From: Terriglobia bacterium | GTDB lineage: Bacteria > Acidobacteriota > Terriglobia > JAIQFV01 | DNA: 64,000 bases | NCBI GenBank assembly: GCA_020073085.1 | Contig: JAIQFV010000003.1 | Span: forward strand, 1-64,000 | Direction of reading: 5' to 3' | Shown: positions 1 to 9,700 of the stretch, piece after piece | How positions within the stretch are numbered: position 1 is the stretch's first letter | How the letters are laid out: every line of letters starts with the position of its first letter | Position numbers and translations under genes: made by a program | The notes under the pieces: model-generated | What the model saw: only the letters and a program-made list of their open reading frames with translations | Databases searched by the model: none | What the model was told of the DNA's origin: nothing

Positions 1-2
1 CG

Positions 3-1424
3 ATGACGACCTTCTGGTGGAACACCAGCCTGGGGAGTGAGTGTTATCTGCAGGTGGGAACCACGCTGGGGGGACAAGAGATTTACAGTGCGGGACAGGG
101 GACGGGACTGTCGGCGGTGGTCTGGGGATTGCCGACCGACGGGAGCCCGGTCTATGCGCGGTTGTGGTCGAACATCGGGGGGGCATGGCTGTACAACGAT
201 TACACCTATGCCGCCTGCACCGGGTGCATGGCCACGAAGGCCGTGCTGACGACGCCGGCGCCGGGGGCGACGTTGAGCTCTTCGATGGCAACATTGTGGT
301 GGAGCGCGAGTGTGGGGAGTGAGTGTTATCTGCAAGTGGGGACCACCGTGGGCGGCCAGCAGCTCTACAGTGCAGGGCAAGGGACGGGGCTGTCAGCGGT
401 GGTGTGGGGACTGCCGACGGATGGAAGTACGGTGTATGTGCGGTTGTGGTCGAATGTCAGTGGGGCGTGGTTGTACAACGACTATACCTACGCAACGTGC
501 AGTGGGTGTATGGGGACGGAGGCGCTGATGACGGGGCCGGCGCCGGGGGCGACGCTGGGCTCGACGGTGGTGACCTTCACGTGGAGTGCGAGTCTGGCGT
601 CGGAGTGCTACCTGCAGGTGGGGACGACGCTGGGAGGGCAAGAACTGTACAGTGCGGGGGAGGGAACGAGCCTGTCGTCGCAGGTGGTGGACCTGCCCAA
701 CAACGGAAATGCGGTGTATGTACGGCTGTGGTCGAACGTGGACGGGGCCTGGTCGTACAAGGACTACACCTACACGGCGTGCACGGGGTGTGTGGCCACG
801 AAGGCGGCGATGGTGACGCCGGCTCCGGGATCGACCCTGAGTTCCACGGCGGTGACCTTCACCTGGAGTGCAGGCCTGGCTTCGGAGTACTACTTGTTCG
901 TGGGCCATACGGCAGGAGGACAGGAAATCTACAGCGCGGCGCAAGGGACGAACTTGACAACCGGAGTGAGCGGCTTACCTGAAGATGGGAGCACGGTGCA
1001 CGTGCGGCTGTGGTCGAAGATTGGAGGTGCTTGGTTGTTCTATGACTACATCTACACAGCCTTGAATGCCGGAGGATTCTCCCTGGATGGGAACTGGTCG
1101 GGGCTGACGGCCCAGGGGAAGCCGATCACCTTCACGGTTTCGGGGGGCTCAGTCACAGCAATCTCTTTTGGAGTCCACATTGCGGGACCTGGATGCACAA
1201 CGGATTCTACCAGCACCACCCCATCGATGAACCACCTGATCACGAGTAATGCGTTTTCCTGGACCTACACGGCTGGGCCGGGCGGCATCACTTACACCAT
1301 CGGCGGGAGCTTTAGCTCCAGCTCTGCCTCGAGTGGAACCTTGGACTTCACGCTTGTGGAAATCCCGGGCGTGCCCGGTTGTTATGGCTCGGGCAGCACG
1401 ACCTGGAGTGCCAGCAAGATTTAG
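3..1424 (+). CDS. Repeat-rich secreted protein, C-terminal fragment
   Basis: The reading frame is open from the first bases of the window, so this is the 3' part of a larger gene and the apparent ATG at 3 is probably internal. It shows one incomplete and three complete repeats of about 94 residues. Each has a PAPG(A/S)TL start, a (E)CYLQVGTT.GGQ core, YVRLWS and a terminal C(T/S)GC. The same units close the two downstream paralogues. Unlike them, this protein ends with an extra domain of about 110 residues (from about residue 357, beginning near GNWSGL), rich in Ser, Thr and Gly. The repeats look like an Ig/FnIII-type beta-sandwich used in surface or secreted proteins; no catalytic motif is visible. 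Function unknown; role in adhesion or at the cell surface is inference. Confidence 0.75.
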   Translation: MTTFWWNTSLGSECYLQVGTTLGGQEIYSAGQGTGLSAVVWGLPTDGSPVYARLWSNIGGAWLYNDYTYAACTGCMATKAVLTTPAPGATLSSSMATLWWSASVGSECYLQVGTTVGGQQLYSAGQGTGLSAVVWGLPTDGSTVYVRLWSNVSGAWLYNDYTYATCSGCMGTEALMTGPAPGATLGSTVVTFTWSASLASECYLQVGTTLGGQELYSAGEGTSLSSQVVDLPNNGNAVYVRLWSNVDGAWSYKDYTYTACTGCVATKAAMVTPAPGSTLSSTAVTFTWSAGLASEYYLFVGHTAGGQEIYSAAQGTNLTTGVSGLPEDGSTVHVRLWSKIGGAWLFYDYIYTALNAGGFSLDGNWSGLTAQGKPITFTVSGGSVTAISFGVHIAGPGCTTDSTSTTPSMNHLITSNAFSWTYTAGPGGITYTIGGSFSSSSASSGTLDFTLVEIPGVPGCYGSGSTTWSASKI

Positions 1425-1560
1425 TTCAGTCTGTTTGGTCTATGCTGCTGTTCGGTCTATGCGGTCTTTTCAACCGCAGGTTCGCCGGCTTTGTGGCGGA
1501 TTCGGCCGCAGCTCCGCCAATCTTTTCTGGCGGAGCTATACAGTCTGTTCGGTCGAAGAT
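1425..1560. repeat. 9-nt tandem repeats plus two hairpins behind surface gene
   Basis: Directly after the stop codon lie degenerate copies of a 9-nt unit (TCTGTTCGG and variants), then a conserved TTCGCC...GGCGGA hairpin. A perfect 9-bp stem follows (AGCTCCGCC at 1510-1518 with GGCGGAGCT at 1529-1537), and then more 9-nt units. The same modules recur after the next two paralogues and on both sides of the cysteine synthase gene. The hairpins could act as transcription ends, but no long T-run follows. Confidence 0.6.
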
Positions 1561-2253
1561 CCAATGCTTTCATGGCGGATCTGTTCTCAGGGCGACCAGT
1601 CGCGAGCTTTCGGCATGGACTTCGGGGAGCAAAGGAGTTGATTTCTGGATTGTGAAGTGATTCTCTTTTCTTGACCTTAGGAGAGGATTGTGATTAGTAT
1701 CACATGATCTTAGACAGCCATTTGGGGGTATGACGCGAAGGGTAGCAATGGCGTCTTGTATTTATCGAGTTGGATTGCCTTTTATCACTCCAAATTTTCC
1801 CCTCCTAAAGATCATCAAGTTCTCATAAAACAAAAAGGCCCAGGCCCCCTCGTCAAAGTCCCTCACAAGTCGATGATTCCAGAAAGCTCATCGACTCCGT
1901 TCCTGCGGTGGGACTCTGATTTGTTTGTTGTGTGGATGCAAACAGGGGAACAGCTATGGGAACCCCCAACCACTTGAGCCGGATTTCACACACTCATGCG
2001 TGTTCTGTTGCTTGTCGACTCATCGCACAGTCTTGGAATCCATCGGGTGAGGTAATTTCTGGTTTCAGGGCGTGAGGTCGTCTGATGGAGTCCAGAATTG
2101 TCTTGAGTCCGAACCCAAGTTTTCAATTGTTCCACAAACAGGGATGTTTGCAGCAGGCCCGAGAATTGAAGTCTGACCTCAGTTGTTATGCGAGTGTGGC
2201 GGATGAAACGCCGCGATTCATAATGGAATGATTCGGTTCCAGGGAGGAGACCG
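1561..2253. other. Non-coding spacer with duplicated leader
   Basis: No convincing gene is seen here; short open frames have unlike codon use and no ribosome binding site. The last 63 bases (2191-2253) match 6653-6715 in front of the next paralogue almost base for base, including the strong GGAGGAG ribosome binding site 5 bases before the start codon. The gene duplication therefore included the leader. Confidence 0.6.
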
Positions 2254-5200
2254 ATGAAAACCAACAACCGTGAATTGAACCTCGAACGCTCTCTTCGGAG
2301 CGGGTACCTCAATGAAAAGTCTCAAGAGTCCAATCTGTGGACTCCCTTCCCCTCTTCGGGGGAAGTCGCACGACGAATTTCGCGTTGGGATGTACTGAGG
2401 CTCGTATGCGTCTTGTTTGTGGCGTTGCTGGGATGGAGTTCTGCCGCACGGGCGCAATCGGCACTCGATGGCTTCGATCCAGGGGCGAACGGCACAGTCT
2501 ACGCTCTGGCGGTGCAGCCGGACGGAAAGATCCTGGTGGGGGGTGGATTCACGACGCTGGGAGGAGGCGCTGTTGGGACGCCGACGCGCAACAGGATTGG
2601 TCGGCTGAACCCGGACGGGAGTCTCGACACCAGCTTCGATCCGGGAGCGAACGCCGTAGTCTACGCACTGGCCGTGCAGCGGGACGGGAAGATCCTGGTG
2701 GGAGGTAACTTTACGACGCTGGGAGAAGGCGGGACTGGGACGACGACGCGCAATAGAATTGGTCGGTTGAACCCTGATGGAAGTCTCGACACCAGCTTCG
2801 ATCCGGGAGCGAGTGGCCCTGTCCGCACTCTGGTCATCCAGCCGGATGGGATGATCCTGGTGGGAGGTAGCTTCACGATGCTAGGAGGAGGCGGGACGGG
2901 GACGACATCGCGCAACCGGATTGGTCGGCTGAACCCTGATGGAAGTCTCGACGCGAGCTTCGATCCGGGAGTGAACGGCTGGGTAGCCGCTCTAGCCCTG
3001 CAGTCGGACGGGAAGATTCTGGTGGGAGGTCAATACAACAGGTTGGGAGGAGGCGGGACAGGGTCGACAACGCGGAACAAGATCGGTAGGTTGAACTCGG
3101 ATGGAAGTCTCGACACGGGCTTCGATCCGGGAGCGAACAACACAGTCCACGCCCTAGCGATTGAGCCGGATGGGAAGATCCTAATAGGAGGTATCTTCAC
3201 GACGCTGGGAGGAGGAGGGACGGGGACGACGCCGCGCAGCTATATTGGTCGACTGAACCCGGATGGAAATCTCGACACAAGCTTCGATCCGGGAACCAAC
3301 AACGAGGTCGATGCTTTGGCGGTGCAGCCGGACGGAAAGATCCTGGTGGGAGGGGGATTCACGACGCTGGGAGGAGGCGGGTCGGGGACGACAACGCGCA
3401 ACAGAATTGGTCGGTTGAACCCGGACGGAAGTCTCGATAACAGCTTCGATCCTGGAGCGGACGACTTGGTTCTGGCTCTTGCGGTGCAGCCCGATGGGAA
3501 GATCCTCGTGGGAGGTCTTTTCACGACGCTGGGAGGAGGTGGGACGGGATGGCGCAACAAAATTGGTCGGCTGAACCCGGATGGAAGCCTCGACACCAAC
3601 TTCGATCCGGGAGCAGACAACTCTGTCACCGCTCTGGCGGTGCAGCCGGACGGGAAGATCCTGGTGGGAGGTATTTTCACCAGGCTGGGAGGGGGCGTGT
3701 GGGGGACGACGCCGCGGAACAGTATTGGTCGGCTGAGCCAGGACGGAATTCTCGACGGCAGCTTCGATCCGGGAGCGAACAGTTGGGTCTACGTTCTGGC
3801 AGTGCAGCCGGATGAGAAGATCCTGGTGGGAGGTTGGTTCACGACGTTGGGAGGAGGCGGGACAGGGACGACGGCGCGCAATTATGTTGGTCGGCTCAAC
3901 GCGGATGGAAGTCTTGATACCAGCTTCAATCCGGGAGCGAACAGCTATATTTACGCTCTGGTGGTGCAGCCGGATGGGAAGATCCTGGTGGGCGGTAGCT
4001 TCACGATGCTGGGAGGAGGCGGGACCGGGACGATAATGCGGAACTACATTGGCCGGCTGAACGCGGACGGAAGTCTCGACACCAGCTTCGATCCGGGAGC
4101 AAACGGCGCGGTCGTGGCTCTGGCGGTGCAGGCGGATGGGAAGATTCTGGTGGGAGGCGTCTTCACGACGCTGGGAGGAGGTGGGACGGGAACTGCGACG
4201 GTCAATCGTATTGGTCGGCTGAACCCGGACGGAAGTCTTGACACGAGCTTCAATCCGGGAGCCAACGGCAGTGTCTACACTCTGGGGGTGCAGCCGGACG
4301 GGAAGATCCTGGTGGGAGGTAACTTCACGACGCTGGGGGGAGGTGGGACGGGGACCACGACGCGCAACAGGGTTGGTCGGCTGTACGCAGATGGAAGTCT
4401 CGACGTCAGCTTTGATCCAGGTGCGAACGACAAGGTCGACGCTCTGGCGGTGCAGTCGGGTGGAAAGATCCTTGTGGGAGGTCTTTTCACGACGCTGGGA
4501 GGAGGCGGGACGGGGACCACGATTCGCAACAGGATTGGTCGGTTGAACCCGGATGGAGGTCTCGACACGAGTTTCGACGCGGGAGCGAATTGGGAGGTCT
4601 ATGCTCTAGTAGCCCAGCGGGACGGGAAGATCCTCGTGGGAGGTGCTTTCGATACGCTGGGAGGAGGCGGGACAGGGACAGCGACGCGCTTCTGTTTTGG
4701 TCGGTTGACGAATAACGAAGCCGCCCTCGAGAATCTCGGGGTTGACAGCACGGGATCTGTGATTACCTGGTTGCGCAGTGGCGCCGGACCGGAAGTGGAT
4801 GAGGTGACGTTCGAATTGGCTGACGACGCAATCAACTATAGCCCTCTAGGCGGGGGCACGCGAGTCGCGGGCGGCTGGCAATTGAGCGGGCTGACTTTAC
4901 CGAGCAATCAGAATGTCTTCTTGCGGGCTCGTGGCTATTTCCGGACGGGATGCTACAGCGGCTCCGGGTCGATAGTGGAATCCGTGCGGGAGGTTTTTCT
5001 GCCGCCTTCGGGCAAGGCCGTGATGGTGGATCCCCCCCGGGGATCGATTTTCACTTCTTCAGCCGTGACCTTCACGTGGAGCGTGGGCCCCGAGGCGACC
5101 GAGTACTATCTTCAGGTAGGAACTACGCCAGGAGGCCAGGAGCTGTACAGCGCGAGCGAAAGCCTGAATCTGTCGGCGACGGTGTTGGCCCTGCCGACCA

Positions 5201-6423
5201 ATGGCAGTACGGTGCACGCGCGGCTGTGGTCGAACGTCGGAGGAGCGTGGCAATACAACGATTACACGTATACGGCATGCACCGGGTGCATGGCGACCAA
5301 GGCAGCGATGACCACGCCTGCGCCGGGGTCCGCTCTGAGTTCCTCCATGGAGGTCTTCTGGTGGAGCACGAGCTTGGGGAGTGAATGTTATCTCCAGGTG
5401 GGGACCACCCTGGGCGGGCAGCAGATTTACAGTGCAGGGCAGGGGGCGAGCCTGTCGGTGGCGGTATGGGGACTGCCGACCGACGGGAGTCCGGTGTATG
5501 CGCGGTTGTGGACCAATGTCGGAGGGGCGTGGTTTTACAACGATTATGCCTACACCGCGTGCAGCGGATGCACGGCGACCAAGGCGGTGATGACCAGTCC
5601 GGCGACAGGGTCGACGCTGACCTCCTCGTCGGTGACCTTTACGTGGAGCGGCAGTTTGGCTTCGCAGTACTACTTGCAGGTAGGGACGGCCCCGGGCGGG
5701 CAGCAGATCTACAGTGCCGGGCAGGGGACGGGCCTGTCGGCAGGAGTGAGTGGACTACCCATCGGGGGGGGGAACGTGTATGTGCGGCTGTTTTCGAACG
5801 TCGGCGGGGCGTGGTTGTACAACGACTACAGCTACGTGGCCTGCACTGGGTGCACCCCGACGATAGCGGCGATGACAAGTCCCGCCCCGGGATCCAACTT
5901 AACGTCCTCCATAGTGACCTTCACGTGGGGCACAAGCCTAGCCTCCGAGTGTTACCTGCAGGTGGGGACAACGCCGGGCGGGCAGGAGATTTACAGTGCA
6001 GGTGAAGGGACGAACCTGTCGAGCGAGGTGTTGGATCTGCCCAACAACGGGGGTGCGGTCTATGTGCGCCTGTGGTCGAACGTGGGTGGGGCATGGTCGT
6101 TTATGGATTACACCTACACGGCATGCACGGGCTGCATGGCAACAAAGGCGGCGATGACGAGTCCCGCTCCGGGATCGACCCTAACTTCCACGGGGGTGAC
6201 ATTCACGTGGAGTGCAAGCCTGGCGGCGGAGTACTACTTGTTTGTTGGGGGGACGCCGGGTGGGCAGGAACTCTACAGCGCGGGGCAGGGCACGAACCTC
6301 ACGACAGGAGTGACCGGCTTGCCCAACGACGGCAGCACCGCGCATGTGCGATTGTGGTCAAGGATTGGGGGAGCGTGGCTCTTTAGTGACTATACATATA
6401 CGTCGTGTACCGGATGTCAATGA
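2254..6423 (+). CDS. Secreted delta-60 repeat / Ig-like repeat protein, copy 1
   Basis: 1389 residues. Residues about 45-68 form a hydrophobic export signal ending ARAQ, after an unusually long polar N-terminus. Residues 69-817 are 14 delta-60 repeats of 54 residues (162 bp), with the pattern LNPDGSLDTSFDPGAN, ALAVQPDGKILVGG and FTTLGGGGTG. The first repeat and the seventh are slightly shorter. A linker of about 100 residues follows, then five 94-residue repeats (921-1389), most ending C(T/S)GC. Delta-60 repeats are known from secreted and surface proteins and are expected to form a beta-propeller-like or solenoid fold. The start is set by GGAGGAG at the right distance. No anchor (LPXTG, PEP-CTERM or type IX tail) is seen at the C-terminus. 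Role in adhesion or environmental binding is inference. Confidence 0.85.
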   Translation: MKTNNRELNLERSLRSGYLNEKSQESNLWTPFPSSGEVARRISRWDVLRLVCVLFVALLGWSSAARAQSALDGFDPGANGTVYALAVQPDGKILVGGGFTTLGGGAVGTPTRNRIGRLNPDGSLDTSFDPGANAVVYALAVQRDGKILVGGNFTTLGEGGTGTTTRNRIGRLNPDGSLDTSFDPGASGPVRTLVIQPDGMILVGGSFTMLGGGGTGTTSRNRIGRLNPDGSLDASFDPGVNGWVAALALQSDGKILVGGQYNRLGGGGTGSTTRNKIGRLNSDGSLDTGFDPGANNTVHALAIEPDGKILIGGIFTTLGGGGTGTTPRSYIGRLNPDGNLDTSFDPGTNNEVDALAVQPDGKILVGGGFTTLGGGGSGTTTRNRIGRLNPDGSLDNSFDPGADDLVLALAVQPDGKILVGGLFTTLGGGGTGWRNKIGRLNPDGSLDTNFDPGADNSVTALAVQPDGKILVGGIFTRLGGGVWGTTPRNSIGRLSQDGILDGSFDPGANSWVYVLAVQPDEKILVGGWFTTLGGGGTGTTARNYVGRLNADGSLDTSFNPGANSYIYALVVQPDGKILVGGSFTMLGGGGTGTIMRNYIGRLNADGSLDTSFDPGANGAVVALAVQADGKILVGGVFTTLGGGGTGTATVNRIGRLNPDGSLDTSFNPGANGSVYTLGVQPDGKILVGGNFTTLGGGGTGTTTRNRVGRLYADGSLDVSFDPGANDKVDALAVQSGGKILVGGLFTTLGGGGTGTTIRNRIGRLNPDGGLDTSFDAGANWEVYALVAQRDGKILVGGAFDTLGGGGTGTATRFCFGRLTNNEAALENLGVDSTGSVITWLRSGAGPEVDEVTFELADDAINYSPLGGGTRVAGGWQLSGLTLPSNQNVFLRARGYFRTGCYSGSGSIVESVREVFLPPSGKAVMVDPPRGSIFTSSAVTFTWSVGPEATEYYLQVGTTPGGQELYSASESLNLSATVLALPTNGSTVHARLWSNVGGAWQYNDYTYTACTGCMATKAAMTTPAPGSALSSSMEVFWWSTSLGSECYLQVGTTLGGQQIYSAGQGASLSVAVWGLPTDGSPVYARLWTNVGGAWFYNDYAYTACSGCTATKAVMTSPATGSTLTSSSVTFTWSGSLASQYYLQVGTAPGGQQIYSAGQGTGLSAGVSGLPIGGGNVYVRLFSNVGGAWLYNDYSYVACTGCTPTIAAMTSPAPGSNLTSSIVTFTWGTSLASECYLQVGTTPGGQEIYSAGEGTNLSSEVLDLPNNGGAVYVRLWSNVGGAWSFMDYTYTACTGCMATKAAMTSPAPGSTLTSTGVTFTWSASLAAEYYLFVGGTPGGQELYSAGQGTNLTTGVTGLPNDGSTAHVRLWSRIGGAWLFSDYTYTSCTGCQ

Positions 6424-6510
6424 GGGAAGGTCTGTTCAGTCTGTTCGGTCTATTCAGTCTGTTCGGTCTGTTCGGCCGAAGGTCCGCCGAGTTTTTGGCG
6501 GATTCGGTCT
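6424..6510. repeat. 9-nt tandem repeat and hairpin after copy 1
   Basis: Five near-perfect TCTGTTCRG units (about 6429-6475) begin 5 bases after the stop codon. A short stem follows, TCCGCC at 6483 pairing with GGCGGA ending at 6502. The order of modules is the same as at 1425, 10892 and 12104. The remaining bases up to 6652 show nothing recognisable, and 6653-6715 is the duplicated leader described at 1561-2253. Confidence 0.6.
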
Positions 6511-6715
6511 ATATCAAGGTAATCGGTTATAGATACAGTTCTTCGAAATGAAAACATTATTCTCCGAGCTCGTGAGCAAGGAAGGCGGTAGGTTCTCAAG
6601 GAACAGCAACTTCCTTCATCCATTGGGAGGGAACCCTGGGTTCGGTGATGCGCGAGTGTGGCGGATAAAACGTCTCGAATGAAAATGGAAAGATTCGGTT
6701 CCAGGGAGGAGACCG

Positions 6716-9700
6716 ATGAAAACCAACAACCGTGACTTGAACCTCGAACGCTCTCTTCGGAGCGCCAGCCTCAACGAAAAGCCTCAAGAGTCCAACCCGC
6801 ACCCTGCTTCCCACCTTGCGGGACAGGTGGGACGACAAGTTTCCCGTTGGGATGTGGTGAACCTCGTGTGCGCCCTGTTTGTGGCGATGCTGGCATTGAG
6901 TTCTGCCGCGTGGGCGCAATCGGCACTCGATGGCTTCGATCCGGGAGCGAACGCCCTCGTCCTCGCTCTGGCGGTGCAGCCGGACGGGAAGATCCTGGTG
7001 GGAGGTCAATTCACGGCGCTGGGAGGAGGTGGGACGGCGCCGCGCAACTATATTGGTCGGCTGAATCCGGATGGGAGCCTCGACACCAGCTTCGATCCAG
7101 GAGCGAGCAACGCGGTGTGGGCCTTGGCGGTACAGCCGGACGGGAAAATCCTGGTGGGAGGCTATTTCAGTACGCTGGGAGGAGGTGGGACGGGGACGAC
7201 CCCGCGGAACTGTATTGGTCGATTGAACCCGGACGGAAGCCTCGACACCAGCTTTGATCCGGGAGCGAGCGGCGGAGTCTTCGCTCTTGTGGTGCAGCCG
7301 GACGGGAAGATCCTGGTGGGAGGTGACTTCACGACGCTGGGAGGAGGTGGGACGGGGACGACGGCGGTCCATCGTATTGGTCGGCTTAACCCGGACGGAA
7401 GTCTCGACACCAGCTTCAATCCGGGCGCGAACTACGAGGTCTTCGCTCTAGCGGTGCAGCCGGACGGCAAGATTGTGGCGGTAGGTGGATTCACGACGCT
7501 GGCAGGAGGGGGGACGGGGACGACGACGCGGAACCATATCGGTCGGTTGAACCCGGATGGAAGTCTCGACACCAACTTCAACCCGGGAACGAACAACGCG
7601 GTCTTCGCTATGGCAGTGCAGCCGGATGGGAAGATCCTGGTGGCAGGTGACTTCTCAACGCTGGGAGGCGGCGGGACGGGGACGACGACGGTCTATCGTA
7701 TTGGTCGGCTGAACCCAGACGGAAGTCTCGACACCGACTTCAATCCGGGAACGGACGGCACTGTCCTCGAACTTGCGGTGCAGCCAGACGGGAAGATCCT
7801 GGTGGGAGGTGGATTCACGACGCTGGGAGGAGGGGGAACGGGAACGACGGCGCGCTGGTGTATTGGTCGTTTGAACCCGGACGGAAGTCTCGACACCAAC
7901 TTCGATCCGGGAGCGAGCAGCAATATCCTAGCCGTGTCGGTACAGCCGGACGGAAAGATCCTGGTGGGTGGTAACTTCACGACGCTGGGAGGAGGTGGAA
8001 CAGGGACAACCACGCGCGACTATATTGGCCGGGTATACGCAGATGGAAGTCTCGACACCAGCTTTGATCCGGGAGCAAACACCTCAGTATGGCCTGTGGC
8101 GTTGCAGCCGGACGGGAAGATCCTGGTGGGAGGTGCGTTCACATCCCTGGGAGGAGGGGGGAAGGGGACGACGACGCGCAACCATATCGGTCGGCTGAAC
8201 CCGGATGGAAGCCTCGACACCAACTTTGATCCGGGAGCGGACAACTGGGTCGCCGCTCTGGCGGTACAGCCCGATGGAAAGATCCTGGTGGGAGGTTTTT
8301 TCACCATGCTGGGTGGCGGGGGGACGGGGACGACGATGCGCAACTATATTGGTCGGCTGAACCCGGATGGAAGTATCGATACCGGCTTCAATCCGGGGGC
8401 TGACGGTGAGGTCTACGCTCTGGCAGTGCAACCGGATGGAAAGATCCTGGTGGGAGGTAAATTCACGATGCTGGGAGGCGGAGGGACGGGGGTGGCGACG
8501 CGGAACAGGATTGGTCGATTGAACCCGGACGGAAGTCTCGACTCCGACTTCAATCCGGGAGCAGATGACACTGTCGTCGCTCTGGCGTTGCAGCCGGACA
8601 GCAAGATCCTGGTGGGAGGTGGATTCACGACGCTAGGAGGTGGCGGGACGGGGACGACTACGCGCATTGCGATTGGCCGGCTATACCTCGATGGAAGTCT
8701 CGACACCGGCTTCAATCCGGGGGCCGACGGCCAGGTCTACGCCTTGGCAGTGCAACCGGATGAGAGCATCCTCATGGGGGGTCAATTCACGAAGCTTGGA
8801 GGAGGCGGGACGGGGACGACGACACGCAACCATATTGGTCGACTGAATCCGGATGGAAGTCTCGACACCGGCTTCAATCCGGGAGCGGACAGCCCTATCT
8901 ACGCCCTGGCAATGCAAGCAAACGGGAAGATCATGGTGGGAGGTGCATTCACGAGGCTGGGAGGAGGCGGGAGTGGCACGACGACGCGCAACCGTATTGG
9001 TCGGCTGAACCCGGATGGGAATCTCGACACCAGCTTCGACCCGGGAGCAAACAGCTATGTTCAAACTATGGCCTTGCAGCCGGACGGAAAGGTCCTCGTG
9101 GGTGGTGCGTTCACAATGCTCGGAGGAGGCGGGACCGGGACAACGACGCGATACTTCATTGGTCGGTTGGCGAATAACGAGGCCGCGTTCGAAAATCTGG
9201 GAGTTGACGGCGCCGGATCTATGATTACTTGGTCGCGCAGTGGCGCCGCACCGGAAGTGGAAAGCGTGACGTTCGAATCGTCCGACGACGGAAACAACTA
9301 TAGTCCCATGGGCGTGGGCACGCGGGTGGCGGGCGGCTGGCAGCTGGGCGGGGTGACGTTACCGAGCAATCAGAACTTCCTTTTGAGGGCTCGTGGCTCT
9401 TTCCGGACTGGGTTATACACCGGCTGCGGGTCGATAGTGGAGTCTGTGCGGGAGGTTTTTCTTCCGGCTTCAAGCAAGGCTGAGATGGCGAGCCCAACGC
9501 CGGGATCGGCGCTGACCTCTTCGACGGTGACGTTTACTTGGACAACGGGCACAGGAGTCTTCGAATACTATCTTCAGGTGGGCACGACGCCGGGGGAGCA
9601 AGAGCTTTACAGTGTCAGCGAAGGCCTGAACCTGTCGGCGACGGTGGCGGCGCTGCCGACCGACGGCAGCTCCGTGTACGTACGCCTGTGGTCAAAGATC

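Noticed and set aside
1756-1977. 73-residue open frame in the first spacer
   Set aside because: No ribosome binding site, no known motif, and it sits in a spacer with mixed repeats.
2460-4700. CRISPR-like regular spacing of the 162-bp units
   Set aside because: The units are coding, in frame and have no unique spacers; they encode delta-60 repeats.
393-9497. Many long open frames on the minus strand and in other plus frames across the surface-protein genes
   Set aside because: They repeat with the same 162- or 282-bp period as the real genes and give low-complexity Pro/Arg/Ser-rich proteins without start signals; they are shadows of the repeats.
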